DNA of 35,257 nt from Ophiothrix spiculata (lineage: Eukaryota > Echinodermata > Ophiuroidea > Amphilepidida > Ophiotrichidae): assembly GCA_000969725.1 (NCBI GenBank), contig JXSR01S073602.1. The stretch is one strand, 5' to 3'. Below the pieces are notes generated by a model. The model ran no database searches, was not told the DNA's origin, and was given only the letters and a program-made list of their open reading frames with translations. The stretch's first letter is position 1, and each line of letters begins with the position of its first letter. Of the stretch, positions 20,080 through 31,805 are shown piece after piece. The position numbers were made by a program, and so were the translations under genes.

Positions 20080-20480
20080 AGCAGCACACAATTCAAATAC
20101 ATTGGTCAGGGCAATATAGTGAAATCAATAGAAAGACCTGTGCATCCCAGTCAAGGGAATTACTACCTTGTGGGAAATTTACTGGTTTGACATGAACCAG
20201 AAAAAAATTACTCCTGGGAATGAGCCATCTTCCATTCTGACTGGATGTGTATCTTACACATGGTGAGCAACACTAAATTGAATATACACTGGTCAAAGCA
20301 ATTCGATGAAATCAATAGAAAACCTGCGTATCTAGGGGAACAGCCATCCTTATGGGATGCTTGAAATTGAATATTTACACACCGGCTGGTCAAACTATTC
20401 AATGGAAACAGACAACCTGTAGATCTAGTGCAGGGACATCCATCCTTTGAAAATTTATTGGTTTTACGGAAACCAGAAAA
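20080..20480. repeat. Degenerate tandem repeat, about three units
   Basis: Three diverged units share a pattern: ttggtca..gcaat, gtgaaatcaatagaaa, acctg..atc, catcctt and ttactggttt. Starts are near 20100, 20285 and 20390, with spacing of about 105-185 bp. Differences are too many for recent origin. A plus-strand frame through the last unit (20428-20619) is not preserved in the others. Confidence 0.55.
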
Positions 20481-20709
20481 TACTCACTTGCTAAAACAAG
20501 GTATTTACGATTTTGAGTGGATGTGCCTCCAAAACAAAGCAAAGCATTATACTGAATACTTTGTTTCTTTAGCATTAGCAGGAAACATTTCAACTGTTTC
20601 CATGATTGTAATGCTGTGATTTAAAAGCTTTCATTCTGCTCATCATTTCAATGAAACATTTCAGTACAGACAAGTAACATAGGCTAAATGAGATGAAACA
20701 TGCCAAAGT

Positions 20710-21425
20710 AATTGTGATTCATGGACTCGTGTAAGAACCACCAAATATAAGTATTCAAACTCGTCGTTGGATTTACAAGAATTAACATTGGCTGCAAGTT
20801 CTATGAAAATCTGATGATGTCCATATGAAAACTGAGATCAATTTTGTTTAGGATATTAACCACTGACACCCTCCACCTCATATTCTGCCAGATACATCCC
20901 AGACACATACACTAAATTGATCTCTATGTGTCTTATTTTTCAAAACAAAACCCCCAAATTTGAGCCTTCATCTTTACCCATCATTTAACATCCTTTCTCA
21001 GGTGTAAACTCTTTTCACAACAATTCCTGCATTTTTGATGACACAGTTATAATACCATTCATTTTTGTACAATAATGATTTCAGGAGTCATGTAAAAACA
21101 ACCAAACATAAGTATTCAAAGTCGTCGTTGGAGATATTGGGTACAAGTTCCATGAAAATCTGATGATGTACATATGGAAACTGTGATCAATTTTGTTACG
21201 AATAATAATATTAACCACTGTCACTCTCCTATCCACCTGATTCTTTGCCAGATACATCCCAGACACACACTAAAGTGTTCCCTGTGTGTCATATCTTTCA
21301 AAAATATGAGCCTTCTTCTTTACTCCCCATTTAACATGCTTTCTCAGGTGTAAACTCTATTCACAACAATTCCTGCATTTTTGATGTTTTACAGTTATAA
21401 TACAATTCATTTATGCGCAAACATG
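20710..21425. repeat. Tandem duplication, period 361 bp
   Basis: Unit 1 (20710-21070) and unit 2 (21071-21425) share aagtattcaaa.tcgtcgttgg, tctgatgatgt.catatg, gccagatacatcccagacac, tttctcaggtgtaaactct and caacaattcctgcatttttg. They differ by several small indels, so the frames are not shared. Confidence 0.88.
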
Positions 21426-22208
21426 CAAGTTAAAACCTGCAGTTATCAGCTCAGATGATACTTTTAGAATGCACCGTCGTAATTTGATCCATGTTTACGC
21501 TAATACATCAAAAACAGCAGCAAAATCATGCAAAGAGACTTAAAATATCACCATAAATGGACCTCTTGTATCAATGTCCAATTTCACAACATAAAATGAA
21601 CAAGAAACTCGATTCGGCCCATGAAAGCTCAAAAACATGACATAAGAAAGACCCATCATGCTCTCACTTTGGAACATTGAATGAGCAACAGTATGCCGTC
21701 TATTGATTTCTGACAATATTAAGGTGGTGCGGATGTCACAAGATTGCACAAAGACGGACGATGTAATAGCAAGATTGCTGACACATTGTACCTGAATGAC
21801 CCCTACTTAATCATTCTGTATCTGGGAACTCTGTCACTAAGTCACTGCCCACAAGGCAACAGGGATTCACTATTCTATCAATAGAATTTCCCTGTAGACC
21901 TCCTTAGATTTAATCTTCCCCTTTCAACAAAATTAATAAGGATTTTCTAACTTTCACAATAAACTTTGATATGGTTTATTTTCAGTTTATTATTTCCAGC
22001 AACCACAGTAAATTCTACTTCTGCACCAACCAATTCTTTGAAGTGCTTGATGTACTGTTATGATTTATGTACTGCCTTTACAAATAGATCAAGGCGGGCA
22101 TATGCAGTGAGAACAAAGCACAATTTGTAAGCATAATAATGGGATTTTAACAGTTTTTTATTACTAGTTGCTGAGCATGCCTCCATGATGTTAATAAATT
22201 TCTCTTAC

Positions 22209-22311
22209 CTGATGTATATGTAACAAACGAGCCGCAGAAGAAACAGCACATGAAAAAGAGGAAAGAAAACACAAGAGTTATTGTTATACTACTTATGTTG
22301 CTGAAAATCAT
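22209..22311 (-). CDS. Candidate internal exon, membrane segment (block 2)
   Basis: On the minus strand a strong acceptor, TTTCTTTGCAG (22322-22312), precedes ATG. The exon ends ACATCAG followed by the near-consensus donor GTAAGAG (22208-22202). The 103-nt frame encodes about 34 residues, starting MIFSNISSITIT, then a very hydrophobic, cysteine-bearing LVFSFLFFMCCFFCGSFV and TYTSG, as expected for a transmembrane helix. The exon would end in phase 1. The block 1 copy (819-928) keeps both splice sites but has a different length and a stop. Neighbouring exons were not identified and the family is not recognised. AT-rich DNA often yields hydrophobic frames, so the splice sites are the main support. 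Confidence 0.38.
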
Positions 22312-22751
22312 CTGCAAAGAAACTGTTAAAATTCCATATATAGTACACATCTATTCTCAATTGCCAATAGCATAATTCACTGCAATAAATAGTCAACAAC
22401 TTGTTTCACTTTTTGCAAGAGAACATTCATATTGCATGCAAAATATGTGTTCCTAGTTTTCCACTGTCTTAATTTAAAAGCTAAGCATAATGAACACGAA
22501 TATTATCTGGTAGTAATTGTCATCTCCATGGTCGCCTCCATCAAAATTTAGAGTTTTAGCCAATAAAAATACTTTTGGATTCATTTTCTAAGTACTGCCT
22601 AGTTATTTAAATGGGAAAGAGGTGAGGATTTAATCAAATAAAAATGAAAAATTGCTTCATACATAGAAGTATCAAGATTCTACTAGCCTTTAACCAAGTG
22701 TTGCATACATTATATCAAGATAGACAAACCCTTGTAAAGAAGAAAACCCTT

Positions 22752-23020
22752 CAACAACTCACTAAGATTTGAGCTTTAATCATGAATTACAAAGTCGTGT
22801 ACGCTATTAGCCAACATGACATTATCCGATCTGTAACTGATAAACCTGTAAAGCTAGACAAATCAATTTTGGATTTCGACAAGGAATTAGGGTGTCCTGA
22901 GCGTTCTTGGTCAATAGAGAGAAACTGATAGGACTAGACACTGATTCATGGCAGGTACTCCCATTAGACATAGCTTTAGCCTCTCAGGTGCTTCAACATT
23001 TTTTTATTAACCTTTAAACA
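22752..23020 (+). pseudogene. Conserved coding-like block (block 2)
   Basis: From ATG at 22782 a 48-codon frame reads MNYKVVYAISQHDI...KLDKSILDFDKELG...SWSIERN to TGA at 22926-22928. The charged KLDKSILDFDKEL stretch is unlike typical AT-rich noise. Block 1 (1381-1640) lacks 11 bp in the middle, so it shifts to another frame that is open further (LDTDSWQVLPLDIAL); here that second frame is cut by TGA. AATAAA lies about 210 bp after the stop. Family unknown; it could be a decaying terminal exon in either block. Confidence 0.28.
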
Positions 23021-24883
23021 TATAAATAGCAAACACTATCTATTATATGTAAATTTGAACAAAGATTTTTTCCAGATATTAATTTTGCATCAAACCTTAC
23101 TTAACTTTTATTTAATAATTGTTGTAGTTCTCATTTTATCAATAAATGATAAAACAAAAGAAAAGTCAAAGTGACTTATGTCACTCATCGAACTTTCACC
23201 AATAACTCATCACATCATCACAATTACATCAGAGTGACAAAAGCTTTCAAAAGCTCTCAAGGTGAGCACATTTTTAGCTTGAGTACATAGTTAAATCTAG
23301 GAAAAGAAAAGCATATTTCTTGTCCTGATTAAAATTTAAACTTGCCATTTTTAAAAATAATGATTTTAACCTTGCATATAGTTTATTAATAAGATATAAT
23401 GCTTTAGAAAAATAGAACAAAAGTTCTATTAAAGAGTAGAAACTGGGGATAAAACGATAAAACATTAAGCTTGAGTCATTTGGGCGTTGGAGTACATTAG
23501 GCCACAACTTTGTGAGGCCGACCGCAACCTGGCCACAGCCTTCTTTTTCCAAAATGGCGACCGTAAGCTTGATTAATCACCTCTACATTATTGTATAATA
23601 TTCATTACATGAATATGTTTTGAAATTAAGTCATTTAGCTCACTGATCTGAGTACTAATATGTTTCAAGACATAACAATAATTAGAAAGACAGTGCCTTT
23701 TGAACTTTTGCTTTATTAATGATACATTCCCAAATCAGCAAAAAGCAAGATTTTTAGTTCTAGTTATATTCATCCTGGTTGGAATGAGCACTCACTCAGA
23801 CCACGATAGCTGAGTCAACAAAAGTTCTAGGGCGCAGACTGATTTAAGCCTCGTCTTAACTTATATATGTCAATTAAACATCAGATTGACAATACAACAT
23901 ACTTTTTAATGTTCTATTCTATTCATTTATTTCAGATTTCATCTTGCTCTAATGGATCACATAAGATATATATTTTTCTTTGTAAATATTATATCTATTC
24001 AAGCAAAACGAAGAAATTTTGAAAGGGAAAAATAACATGTTGCAATATACCTATCACTACTTCAGCAAAGATGTTCTTCTAGAGTGATGTAAAAATTTGA
24101 CCTGCAAAACAGATGCGAAAGCTAAAGTAGCGAGCACATCTTGGATTTGTCACTCAAAACTTATAATTTTTTCTACAATCCTAAATCATATGAACCTATT
24201 TACAGAAGTTATATATAGTTGTAGCAAAGTCAACAACTTTACCTTTAAATGATTTCAAACTTCTTGAACTTACAATCAAAAACAAAGTAATATATAGCTT
24301 GTCTTTTAACCCAATTTTTGTTTACCCTAGCTTGACAAAACTTATATTTTGGAAAACCTTATATCAGAATGATTTTTATACTATGTTCCATTCATCTTCC
24401 TATACCTGTGCATTAACACTACACTTTTTCATGACTTTATATTATATTGTTACATTTGCTGCATCAGTAATATCTGAAAATGTTTTCCTCAGTAATCCAT
24501 TCTATTTCACATTTTATGCCCAAGGTGTTTTATGGCCATGGATGATGTAGTGTCTGTCAGACTTAATATATGTCAATGTAGTGTAGAGGCTGTAAGATTT
24601 ACTTTACAATATGTGTGCATCCATGAAGTGTTTGTATTTACTGTGGTCTGATTGTGAAGTTGAATGTATGCTGTCTTCTTTATATTGTAGTATGTTGCTT
24701 TTCACAGTAGAAAATATTGTGTCCTATTATTCTAAGAGACTTAAGATTTATTATATGCAGTGTATTTCTGTCTATTTTGCTATGGTCTTGTTCTGAAGTT
24801 GAATTGTCTAGTTCAGATGATAGATCGATCTCGTTTACTGTAGAAAGAGAACTTGTCCTCTAAAGAGTGTAAGTTTTATTTAA

Positions 24884-24965
24884 GGCTGCAATCACATAGA
24901 AGAAAATGGTATACGGTATTCACGCACTGTATACCCGAATAGTATAGTTCTATGTGATCGCAGCC
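24884..24965. mobile_element. 82-bp PIF/Harbinger-like MITE
   Basis: Terminal inverted repeats GGCTGCAATCACATAGAA (24884-24901) and the complement of TTCTATGTGATCGCAGCC (24948-24965) differ at one base. TAA flanks both sides (24881-24883, 24966-24968). Block 1 has a single TAA at the empty site 4215-4217 with matching flanks. A 3-bp TWA duplication is the hallmark of PIF/Harbinger. The interior repeats GGTATAC/GTATACC, so nearly the whole element can fold. Confidence 0.88.
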
Positions 24966-25065
24966 TAAGAGTGCAGTGTCTCAGTGTATATCAATGAAGT
25001 ATTTCTATGGATTTGTTTTGAAGTTGAGTTTTGATGATAGTTAATTGCTGTCTACTTTAGATAGC

Positions 25066-25373
25066 TCTGAGGAGCTTGATTTTAATTTCAAAATATGACT
25101 GGTTTGCGAAATACCAGGTTTAGCCCCAGAAATACTATGTCTACTTGAATGAGATTTTAGTAAATTAAAAAATGATAACAGTTGGTCTTCAAACAATTCT
25201 AAAGCAGCTGTTCTATAGAGAGTTCTATCCTCCCTGAGTTCAACCCTCCCGGAGTAAAAAATCCTAGGGTCAGTAGTTAGAAGAGCCAGATAGTAATGGT
25301 ATAGAAAGGGTAGTACACAAATGTATTACAAATTACTATTTTCAGCTCTGAACCAGAGCTAACTTTAGATAGC
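25066..25373. mobile_element. 308-bp insertion with 12-bp direct repeats
   Basis: ACTTTAGATAGC occurs at 25054-25065 and 25362-25373, and block 1 has one copy at 4312-4323 (one base different). About 296 bp between them are foreign. A 12-bp duplication is typical of retroposition through target-primed reverse transcription. No poly-A tail or clear pol III box was found. AGCTCTGA occurs just inside both ends. It may be a truncated retroposon or a filler inserted at a break. Confidence 0.65.
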
Positions 25374-27094
25374 ACAACATTGGCATTCCTCCAAAGTTTG
25401 CTTGAATCGCCGTATCTCTTGTCAAGTTGAAACTTTATTGGTGTGGAGCCAAAAAACACTAGGAACCAAGAACCAGAGATGCAAGCAATGTACCAACCAA
25501 AAATGACTAGCTGGATGACCATTAGCCAACATCACAACCAAGGATGGTTGAAATCTGACCAACCGCATTGAAATTGAAACAAATTGTATGAAAGAAATAT
25601 GAAACATCAAGAAATAGATGTTACATGTACCAAATGACATTTAATAAACTGTTGGCTATCCACAACTCGTGATAAAACAATAGTCCATCATTAATTCAAA
25701 CGATTTCTCACTTCGTGACTGATTGGTAACCTGTAGCTATAAATGCCTATTTTCTCTTGCTTGTTTAGATAACACTTAAAGGTTGAGTTCAATATTTCGT
25801 TTGGCAATTCACACAATAAAGTGTTATTTTTATAACTTGAAAATGTTCAGCATGATTTTATTTATTGTTTTATTCATTATCTAACACAATAGCCGTTTGG
25901 TGAGATTGGTTTAGTAGCATGAAATATGTATGATTTTCAAAGGTACATTGTTTCATCTTAATTTCTTTAATATGCATAAACAGATATCTTTCAATTGTTA
26001 CTGCCTAGACGTGACTTTTTGACATCATAGACACATTTGCTTAGGGAAGTGTTAATTACACGTAACAAGTTTTGTCTTTAAGCTCACAAATCTTTTATAC
26101 TATCCCTACAAGAACTTGGAAAAACATCTTGGTAAGCTGAGCAGTGTACGTGTGTTCTTAACAATTCACTAGTGTGTGCTTACAAGAGATTATGCTATGC
26201 GTTAACTTACGTTACGATCTTCTTTCCCGTGGGCATGTCAAGTCAACGGCCTAAATTTCACACATTTTTTTCAAACCACCGTTAGCTTTATGTGACTGTG
26301 AATAAGGAATTGATTATTATAGGACGGTAAGGTTTTCGAGTTGACACTGTTTGGATTGAGCTGTCTGAATGCAATCATTTGATTAAAACTATTGCAATGA
26401 TGCATACTGGTTCAGACTCCCTGACTATGCTAAGCAGCTAGAAGAAACTATTTTGGATTCAGTAAATATGATCTTTTTGTAATGACAGTTTTCAAGTAAT
26501 CTAGCTACCAAGAACACTTAATACTGAACAGCATCTATGGTTATAATAACTACTCATATTCTAACATCGCAGTTAAACTAATTCTATAAGCCTTCAATCC
26601 TACATCAGCTGTATATTCTATGCTTACACCAGTTATCCATTATCTAAACGAATCAGCACTTGAAAAATTCAATTTCTGCTTATCAACTTATTTAAAAATA
26701 ATCAGGTCTTACTTTCTCTTATGTCTAACATGCTTCTACATTTGGTTTCAACAACAACAAAAGAGATAGCTTTTATTTGTCGGTGTTGAGACGTGACGTT
26801 TGACTTTACATTCATATCTGTTCAAAAAGTGTTATTTCAACGTAAAATGTATCTTCAGCTCACAAAAAACAATTTTTATACTATTCCCTACAAGATCTTC
26901 AAAAACATCTTGGTAACATCTTAACAATTCACTAGTGTATGCTTACAAAATATTATGATATACGCTAACTTATGTTACAATTTTCTTTTTTCCATGGGCA
27001 CATGAAGTCAACAGTCTAAATTTCACACATTTTCCCAAAGCACTGTTCACTATGTGACTGTGAATAAGGAATTGATTATTATAGGACGGTGAAG

Positions 27095-27212
27095 GTTCTA
27101 GAGCTGACACCACAAACAGTGAGCTCATCATAACAATTTGGATAAAGCTGTATGTTCTTGAGCTGACACCACACACAGTGAGCTCATCATAACAATTTGG
27201 ATAAAGCTGTAT
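27095..27212. repeat. Tandem duplication, two 59-bp units
   Basis: The text gttct.gagctgacaccac through ataaagctgtat is present at 27095-27153 and 27154-27212 with very few differences. Block 1 has it once (about 6140-6205). The event is therefore younger than the segmental duplication. Confidence 0.9.
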
Positions 27213-27431
27213 GCTTGTCTGCATACCAGACAACAAGACCAACACCGAGAGAAACCTTTTAGTTAAGTCTCATTTGTTTGGGGAAAAAAAATAAATGCAC
27301 CTTTAACACTGATTTGAAGAGGTATAATTCCCATAATCAAAACGTATGTTCCATTAATACAGAGAGGACACTAAATCACTACTAATACTAAATGGAATGA
27401 AAATGATGATCAATCAAAGTCTATGATATAG

Positions 27432-27591
27432 AACGTGCGCAACGCAATATAATGGCTCATTCGTTCATCTGCACACTATTTATTACCGTATTGATACTGA
27501 CAATGCACTATCTATTGAAGAAAGCTGGCCTGTGGGGACCAGAAAATACACTGCTATCATTACTATTTACATTGGACAACTTGGTTCATAA
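27432..27591 (+). CDS. Candidate 3'-terminal exon fragment (block 2)
   Basis: This is the partner of 6429-6588. It has the same length, acceptor position (tatgatatag) and TAA stop (27589-27591), and retains YYRIDTDNALSIEESW. In block 1 the frame is also open upstream of the acceptor; here a TGA sits just upstream (27424-27426), so a start within this piece is unlikely and splicing would be required. The eight differences from block 1 give only two amino-acid changes. Function and gene are unknown. Confidence 0.35.
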
Positions 27592-28144
27592 GAATGGCCG
27601 CTTCAAAAGCCATTTCACTAGATGTCGATTCATTGCATCAATTTCACAAGCCTTAGTGAGCACGCATCTTCAAATGTGTTCCATTCATATACTCCCAAAG
27701 GGGTCATCTTTGGTTTGGGCCACTGTGCTGCCTGGGCATCAGAAATGATGAAACATAATACCCACGTTTATGGATTTTTCTCCATCTCAAATATTTGATC
27801 TTATTTTAACCAAATTTGTGGGATTGCATAAATTTGATTGATTTTCTCTAAGTGTGATCAATGTGTAAGGATTTTTGGAACCCATTTGAAGATTTTTGTT
27901 TTAAAAACATATTAACTTTTATTTGAGAGAACCCCTCCCCTGGCATTTTCTATGTGATAACTATCCCAAGACCTTATCCTTTGAAAAGCCCTTAAAAGGC
28001 CCATAAATGCAATTTAGTGGAGTGGATTGCACAAGAAAAAACGATTATTAAGATATTTACTTATGACATGAAAAGTATCTTAACAAATCACATTTTTAGG
28101 AGATGGAAGCCTGCATTTTGCACCATTTTTATTAGTTGTTACAC

Positions 28145-28229
28145 ATTATTTAGATGGCCCTTGTGGAAAGCAGTGCTAGATCACTGATCTTGGCTACCCT
28201 CTTTTAATATAGAAATAGAAATAGAAAAA
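28145..28229 (+). mobile_element. Truncated non-LTR retroposon 3' end
   Basis: Foreign sequence in block 2 ends in atagaaatagaaatagaaaaa, a TAGAAA microsatellite tail, after a short tract with gatcttggctaccct. Short TAGAAA-type tails are characteristic of some CR1-like LINEs and dependent SINEs. Block 1 has gttacaccaaggcagtttaa at the same place (about 7080-7099), so the insertion replaced about 7 bp. It is heavily 5'-truncated and has no coding content. Confidence 0.6.
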
Positions 28230-29024
28230 GTTTAATTTGTCCCTAGTATTAAAAAATATTAAATGTTGAACTCATAAGAGATAATGGTGGAAGCTACTTT
28301 AGTATATCTGATGTTCAGAATGCAAAGGTTTTTCAAACTGATATAATAAATTCATGATAATACAACCACAGTGAAGTTTTAAATAAAGACTGGATAAATG
28401 AATGATATCTTATCTCCCTGTTTACACCTACAAAGCATCAAAGTTCTAAGAATTTTTAAGTAGCTCCTGAATTTACAATGATTGAAATCAGTTGAATTGA
28501 AAGTGATTGCTTTTCTAATTAGCATTCGGTAATAAATATTCAATAAGACAATACACCACACGCTGACTGAAGAAAACTCACAATCAAGATATTCATATAA
28601 AACATGATTTATTTCACAATTCAATCAAAGACTTACAGTCTCACTGTATATTATCCCCACTCGGAATCAAATAAATATTCGAAATCAATTTCATGAAGTA
28701 CTCTCACTCAATGATTTATGCAAAATAGAAATGCATTTCTAATCAACAACAAGTTGCTTACTATGGGACAATTTGAATTTTTGATGAAGCGCTGGAGAAA
28801 GAATACCGACTGTGATTGAATTGACTTTCAATGAATTGGGTTTGTGTGATTTGTGCATATTGCGATATTAGTGGTTTAGAAATCAAAACAAAATAGTGAT
28901 CAGCTCCTGAATTTTATTGATGACCTCCAAAAATCATTCATAATATCCAAACTGTCCAGAAAACATTAAAAACTACATCTAGATTCAACTTGGCTGGTTT
29001 ATCCAGGAAATTATGATCCATTAA

Positions 29025-29339
29025 CCCTAACCATATTGAACAATTCTCCTCAGAAATCTGCACGTTAAAAATGTCGGGTTTCCACCTGGAATCGAACCCG
29101 GGACCTCTCGCTTCCCAGCCCAACTGTCACTATGTCAAGCCACCGAGCACGCGCTGCCATGGCAGCGATTTCTTGACCATTGCTATCTCCGGTCTATGAC
29201 ATATTTGGACTTATGCGATTTTCCTACCTATGTCGATTGTGATTTTTTGTGATTTTGTACAGTTAGGGTTAGTGTAGATCCATATGTATGCTTCACTAAC
29301 CCTAACCGTACTCCTTGTGATTTTGTACGGTTAGGGTTC
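29025..29339 (-). mobile_element. 315-bp tRNA-related SINE-like insertion with telomere-like ends
   Basis: Unit C has the empty site (tgatccattaaagtggtcac, 31162-31181), so the insert is exact to a few bases. It begins CCCTAACC and ends GGTTAGGGTTC, a telomere-like inverted pair. On the minus strand it holds a perfect B box GGGTTCGATTCC (29099-29088) and an A-box-like TGGCTTGACATAGTGACA (29142-29125). Other parts are the 16-bp palindrome CGCTGCCATGGCAGCG (29152-29167) and a repeated TGTGATTTTGTAC.GTTAGGG (about 29250 and 29316). No acceptor stem pairs, so it is not a tRNA gene. No target duplication longer than 1-2 bp is visible. Confidence 0.75.
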
Positions 29340-31317
29340 AGTGGTCACAAATGTACTGGGTTAATTATATCATGAATTTAAATGTATAGGTAACGTTATT
29401 ATCATCCTTTAGAAATAAAGTGCATCAAGAGGTTTAAGATTTATTAATTTGCATCATGTATGTATCTAAATAAAATATTACAAATATCTGGTGTATAAAT
29501 CTAGGCCACGATATTAAAGGTACTGATTCTAGGCCATTACATTGTAACATTTACACACAGATTGAGAGCAGAATGTAGAACACGACTTAGACATTGTCTG
29601 TGTCATAAAATGTGGTGTAATTCTGATTTATGACTCTCTTGGTTTGCAACCAAATGCATATCTGATTGATCCATGTCCGAATTACGTTTGAATTTCATGC
29701 CTCGTGTTTCATTGTGACACAGTGGCTCTTCCTCTGAAAATTGCATAAAGTCATTCAGCACTGGAAATTTCTGAATTCAGAATACAAGGCATCTGTTTGT
29801 TGATTTATTTTGATTCTATGTGAGAGATATAATGTCTTATTTTCAAATTATTATATTTGTGTGATGTGATTCATTTTCTATCTGATTATTGTTGTCTTTG
29901 TATATTAAGAACCAGAGTGTTACATTCATACTCACAAGCATTTAATGAAGAGAGCTCAATCAATAATGAACTATATATAAATAAGCATGTAAAACAAAAA
30001 CTCTCGCAATAATAATAAAGATCAGAAAATATTATAGTTCTGTGTATCCACAACTGTTGCATATAATCTTCAAATTCAACAATAATCATAAAGATGGAAA
30101 CTTCCATCATAACAGCTCTACATAATATCACAAATTTTAAACAGAATACGATAAATCTTTCATTGTTTATTATCAAAGCAGCTTGTACTACAAAGAGCAA
30201 ACAATGACATGATCAAATAGTTTGGAATTATTATGTTACTCTTACTTTTAAATTGAAAAATGAACAAAAATAAGGGTTTGCAATATTTTTAGAACACAAG
30301 AATTAACAGTCTTAGTATGTTGTTATTGAAGTAAGAGTACTATAACAAACTACAATATAATGGTTATGTTATTAAAAAGATTCTTCACAGTACACAAGTG
30401 AAATTCAATCCCTTCATTGGCCAATATGTTTGCAGCCGTTGGCACGGGACTAGAAATCTGATACGAGACACCTAGAACCCGTCAGCCGATCCATAAGCTA
30501 ATTATCGACTTACACAATATGGGAGCTCCTGTAACGTTACCAATCATAACAATTGACATTCATGGCAATTGGATTGGAGAAGGTGTTGGATTAGGAATGT
30601 ATGGAAAATTATGCAACAGGTTTGGACAGGAATTACCAGAATTTTTAACTCGCTCCTGTTACAATGATTGAAGTCAGTTGAATTGATTGCATTCAGTAAT
30701 AAATATTCAAAAAGACAATACACCACAGGCTGACTGAAGAAAACTCACAATCAAGATATTCATATAAAACATTGATTTATTTCACACTTCAATCAAAGAC
30801 TTACTGTCTCACTGTATATTATCCCCACTCGGAATCAAATAAAAATTCGCAATCAATTTCATGAAGTACTTTCACTCAAATGATTTATGCAAAATAGAAA
30901 TGCATTTCTAATCAACAACAAGTTGCTTATTTCGGGGAAATTTGAATTTTTCATCAAGTGCAGGAGAAAGAACACCAACTGTGATTAAATTGACTTTTAA
31001 TGAATTGGGTTTGTGTGATTTTAGCATATTGTGATATTAGTGGTTTAGAAATCTAAAACAAAATAGTGACTCCTGAATTTTATTTTATTTATTCCCAAAT
31101 TGTCCAGACAACATTAAAAACTACATCTAGATTCAACTTGGCTGGTTTATCCAGGAAATTCTGATCCATTAAAGTGGTCACAAATGTACTGGGTTAATTA
31201 TATCATTAATTTAAATGTATAGGTAACGTTATTATCATCCTTTTGAAATAAAGTGCATCAAGAGGTTTAAGATTGATTAATTTGCATCATGTATGTATCT
31301 AAAAAAAAAATTTATTC

Positions 31318-31443
31318 AAATATATACTGACTTGAAGATCTCTAGTTAAAACTATGGGCCTGAAGTGACTAAAATAGCTAAATTTTAGTCACTGAAGGAC
31401 CATAGTTTTAATCCAGAGATCTGAAAAATGTCAGTATATATTT
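31318..31443. repeat. 126-bp long hairpin
   Basis: The left arm from AAATATATACTGAC (31318) through GATCTCTAG, AAAACTATGG and AGTGACTAAAAT pairs with the right arm ending GTCAGTATATATTT (31443). Arms are about 62 bp with virtually no loop and few mismatches. Unit B lacks it. It abuts the next element (31447-31805), and both share the word TATATACTG at their edges. Confidence 0.85.
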
Positions 31444-31446
31444 GTT

Positions 31447-31805
31447 TTATATACTGTATTAATACATTTTAAATAATGTAATTTTTACTTGCCAAATGGC
31501 CCGATTTAATATAATAAAATGCACTAACAAAATGCTATAACCATGAATGCAAGCAATAGGTTAATGTGCGTATTGGCTTGCGTGTCTAAGTTTGTTGCGC
31601 GCGTAAGTCCGTGCGTGAAAGTGACGCGACTATACATTACGCAGAAAACCCGTAAATAGTCTTTTAAACCCGTAAATAGTCTTTTTAAAATCCGTAAATA
31701 GTCTTTTCAAAAGAACTATTTACGGGTTTTTCTTTAGATGGTTGAAACTATTTGAAATAATGTCATAGGGTTTCAACACGCTAAATTGATTAATACAGTA
31801 TATAA
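31447..31805. mobile_element. 359-bp inverted-repeat element, CpG-rich interior
   Basis: Perfect 17-bp inverted ends, TTATATACTGTATTAAT (31447-31463) and its complement (31789-31805). Unit B has no such DNA between gtatctaaa and acaaatatctgg, so this and the adjoining hairpin form one insertion of about 490 bp. The interior has a CpG-rich part (31560-31645) and a CCGTAAATAGTCTTTT array: three direct copies (31649, 31669, 31691) and one inverted copy (31711-31726), which can fold on each other. No transposase is present. Confidence 0.75.

Noticed and set aside
29088..29142. tRNA gene on the minus strand
   Set aside because: The B box is perfect, but the T stem and acceptor stem do not pair and the A box is atypical. 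The piece belongs to a dispersed-type insertion, so SINE-like is the better call.
31649..31726. CRISPR-like array of CCGTAAATAGTCTTTT
   Set aside because: Spacers are only 3-5 nt, one copy is inverted, and the context is an animal transposable element.
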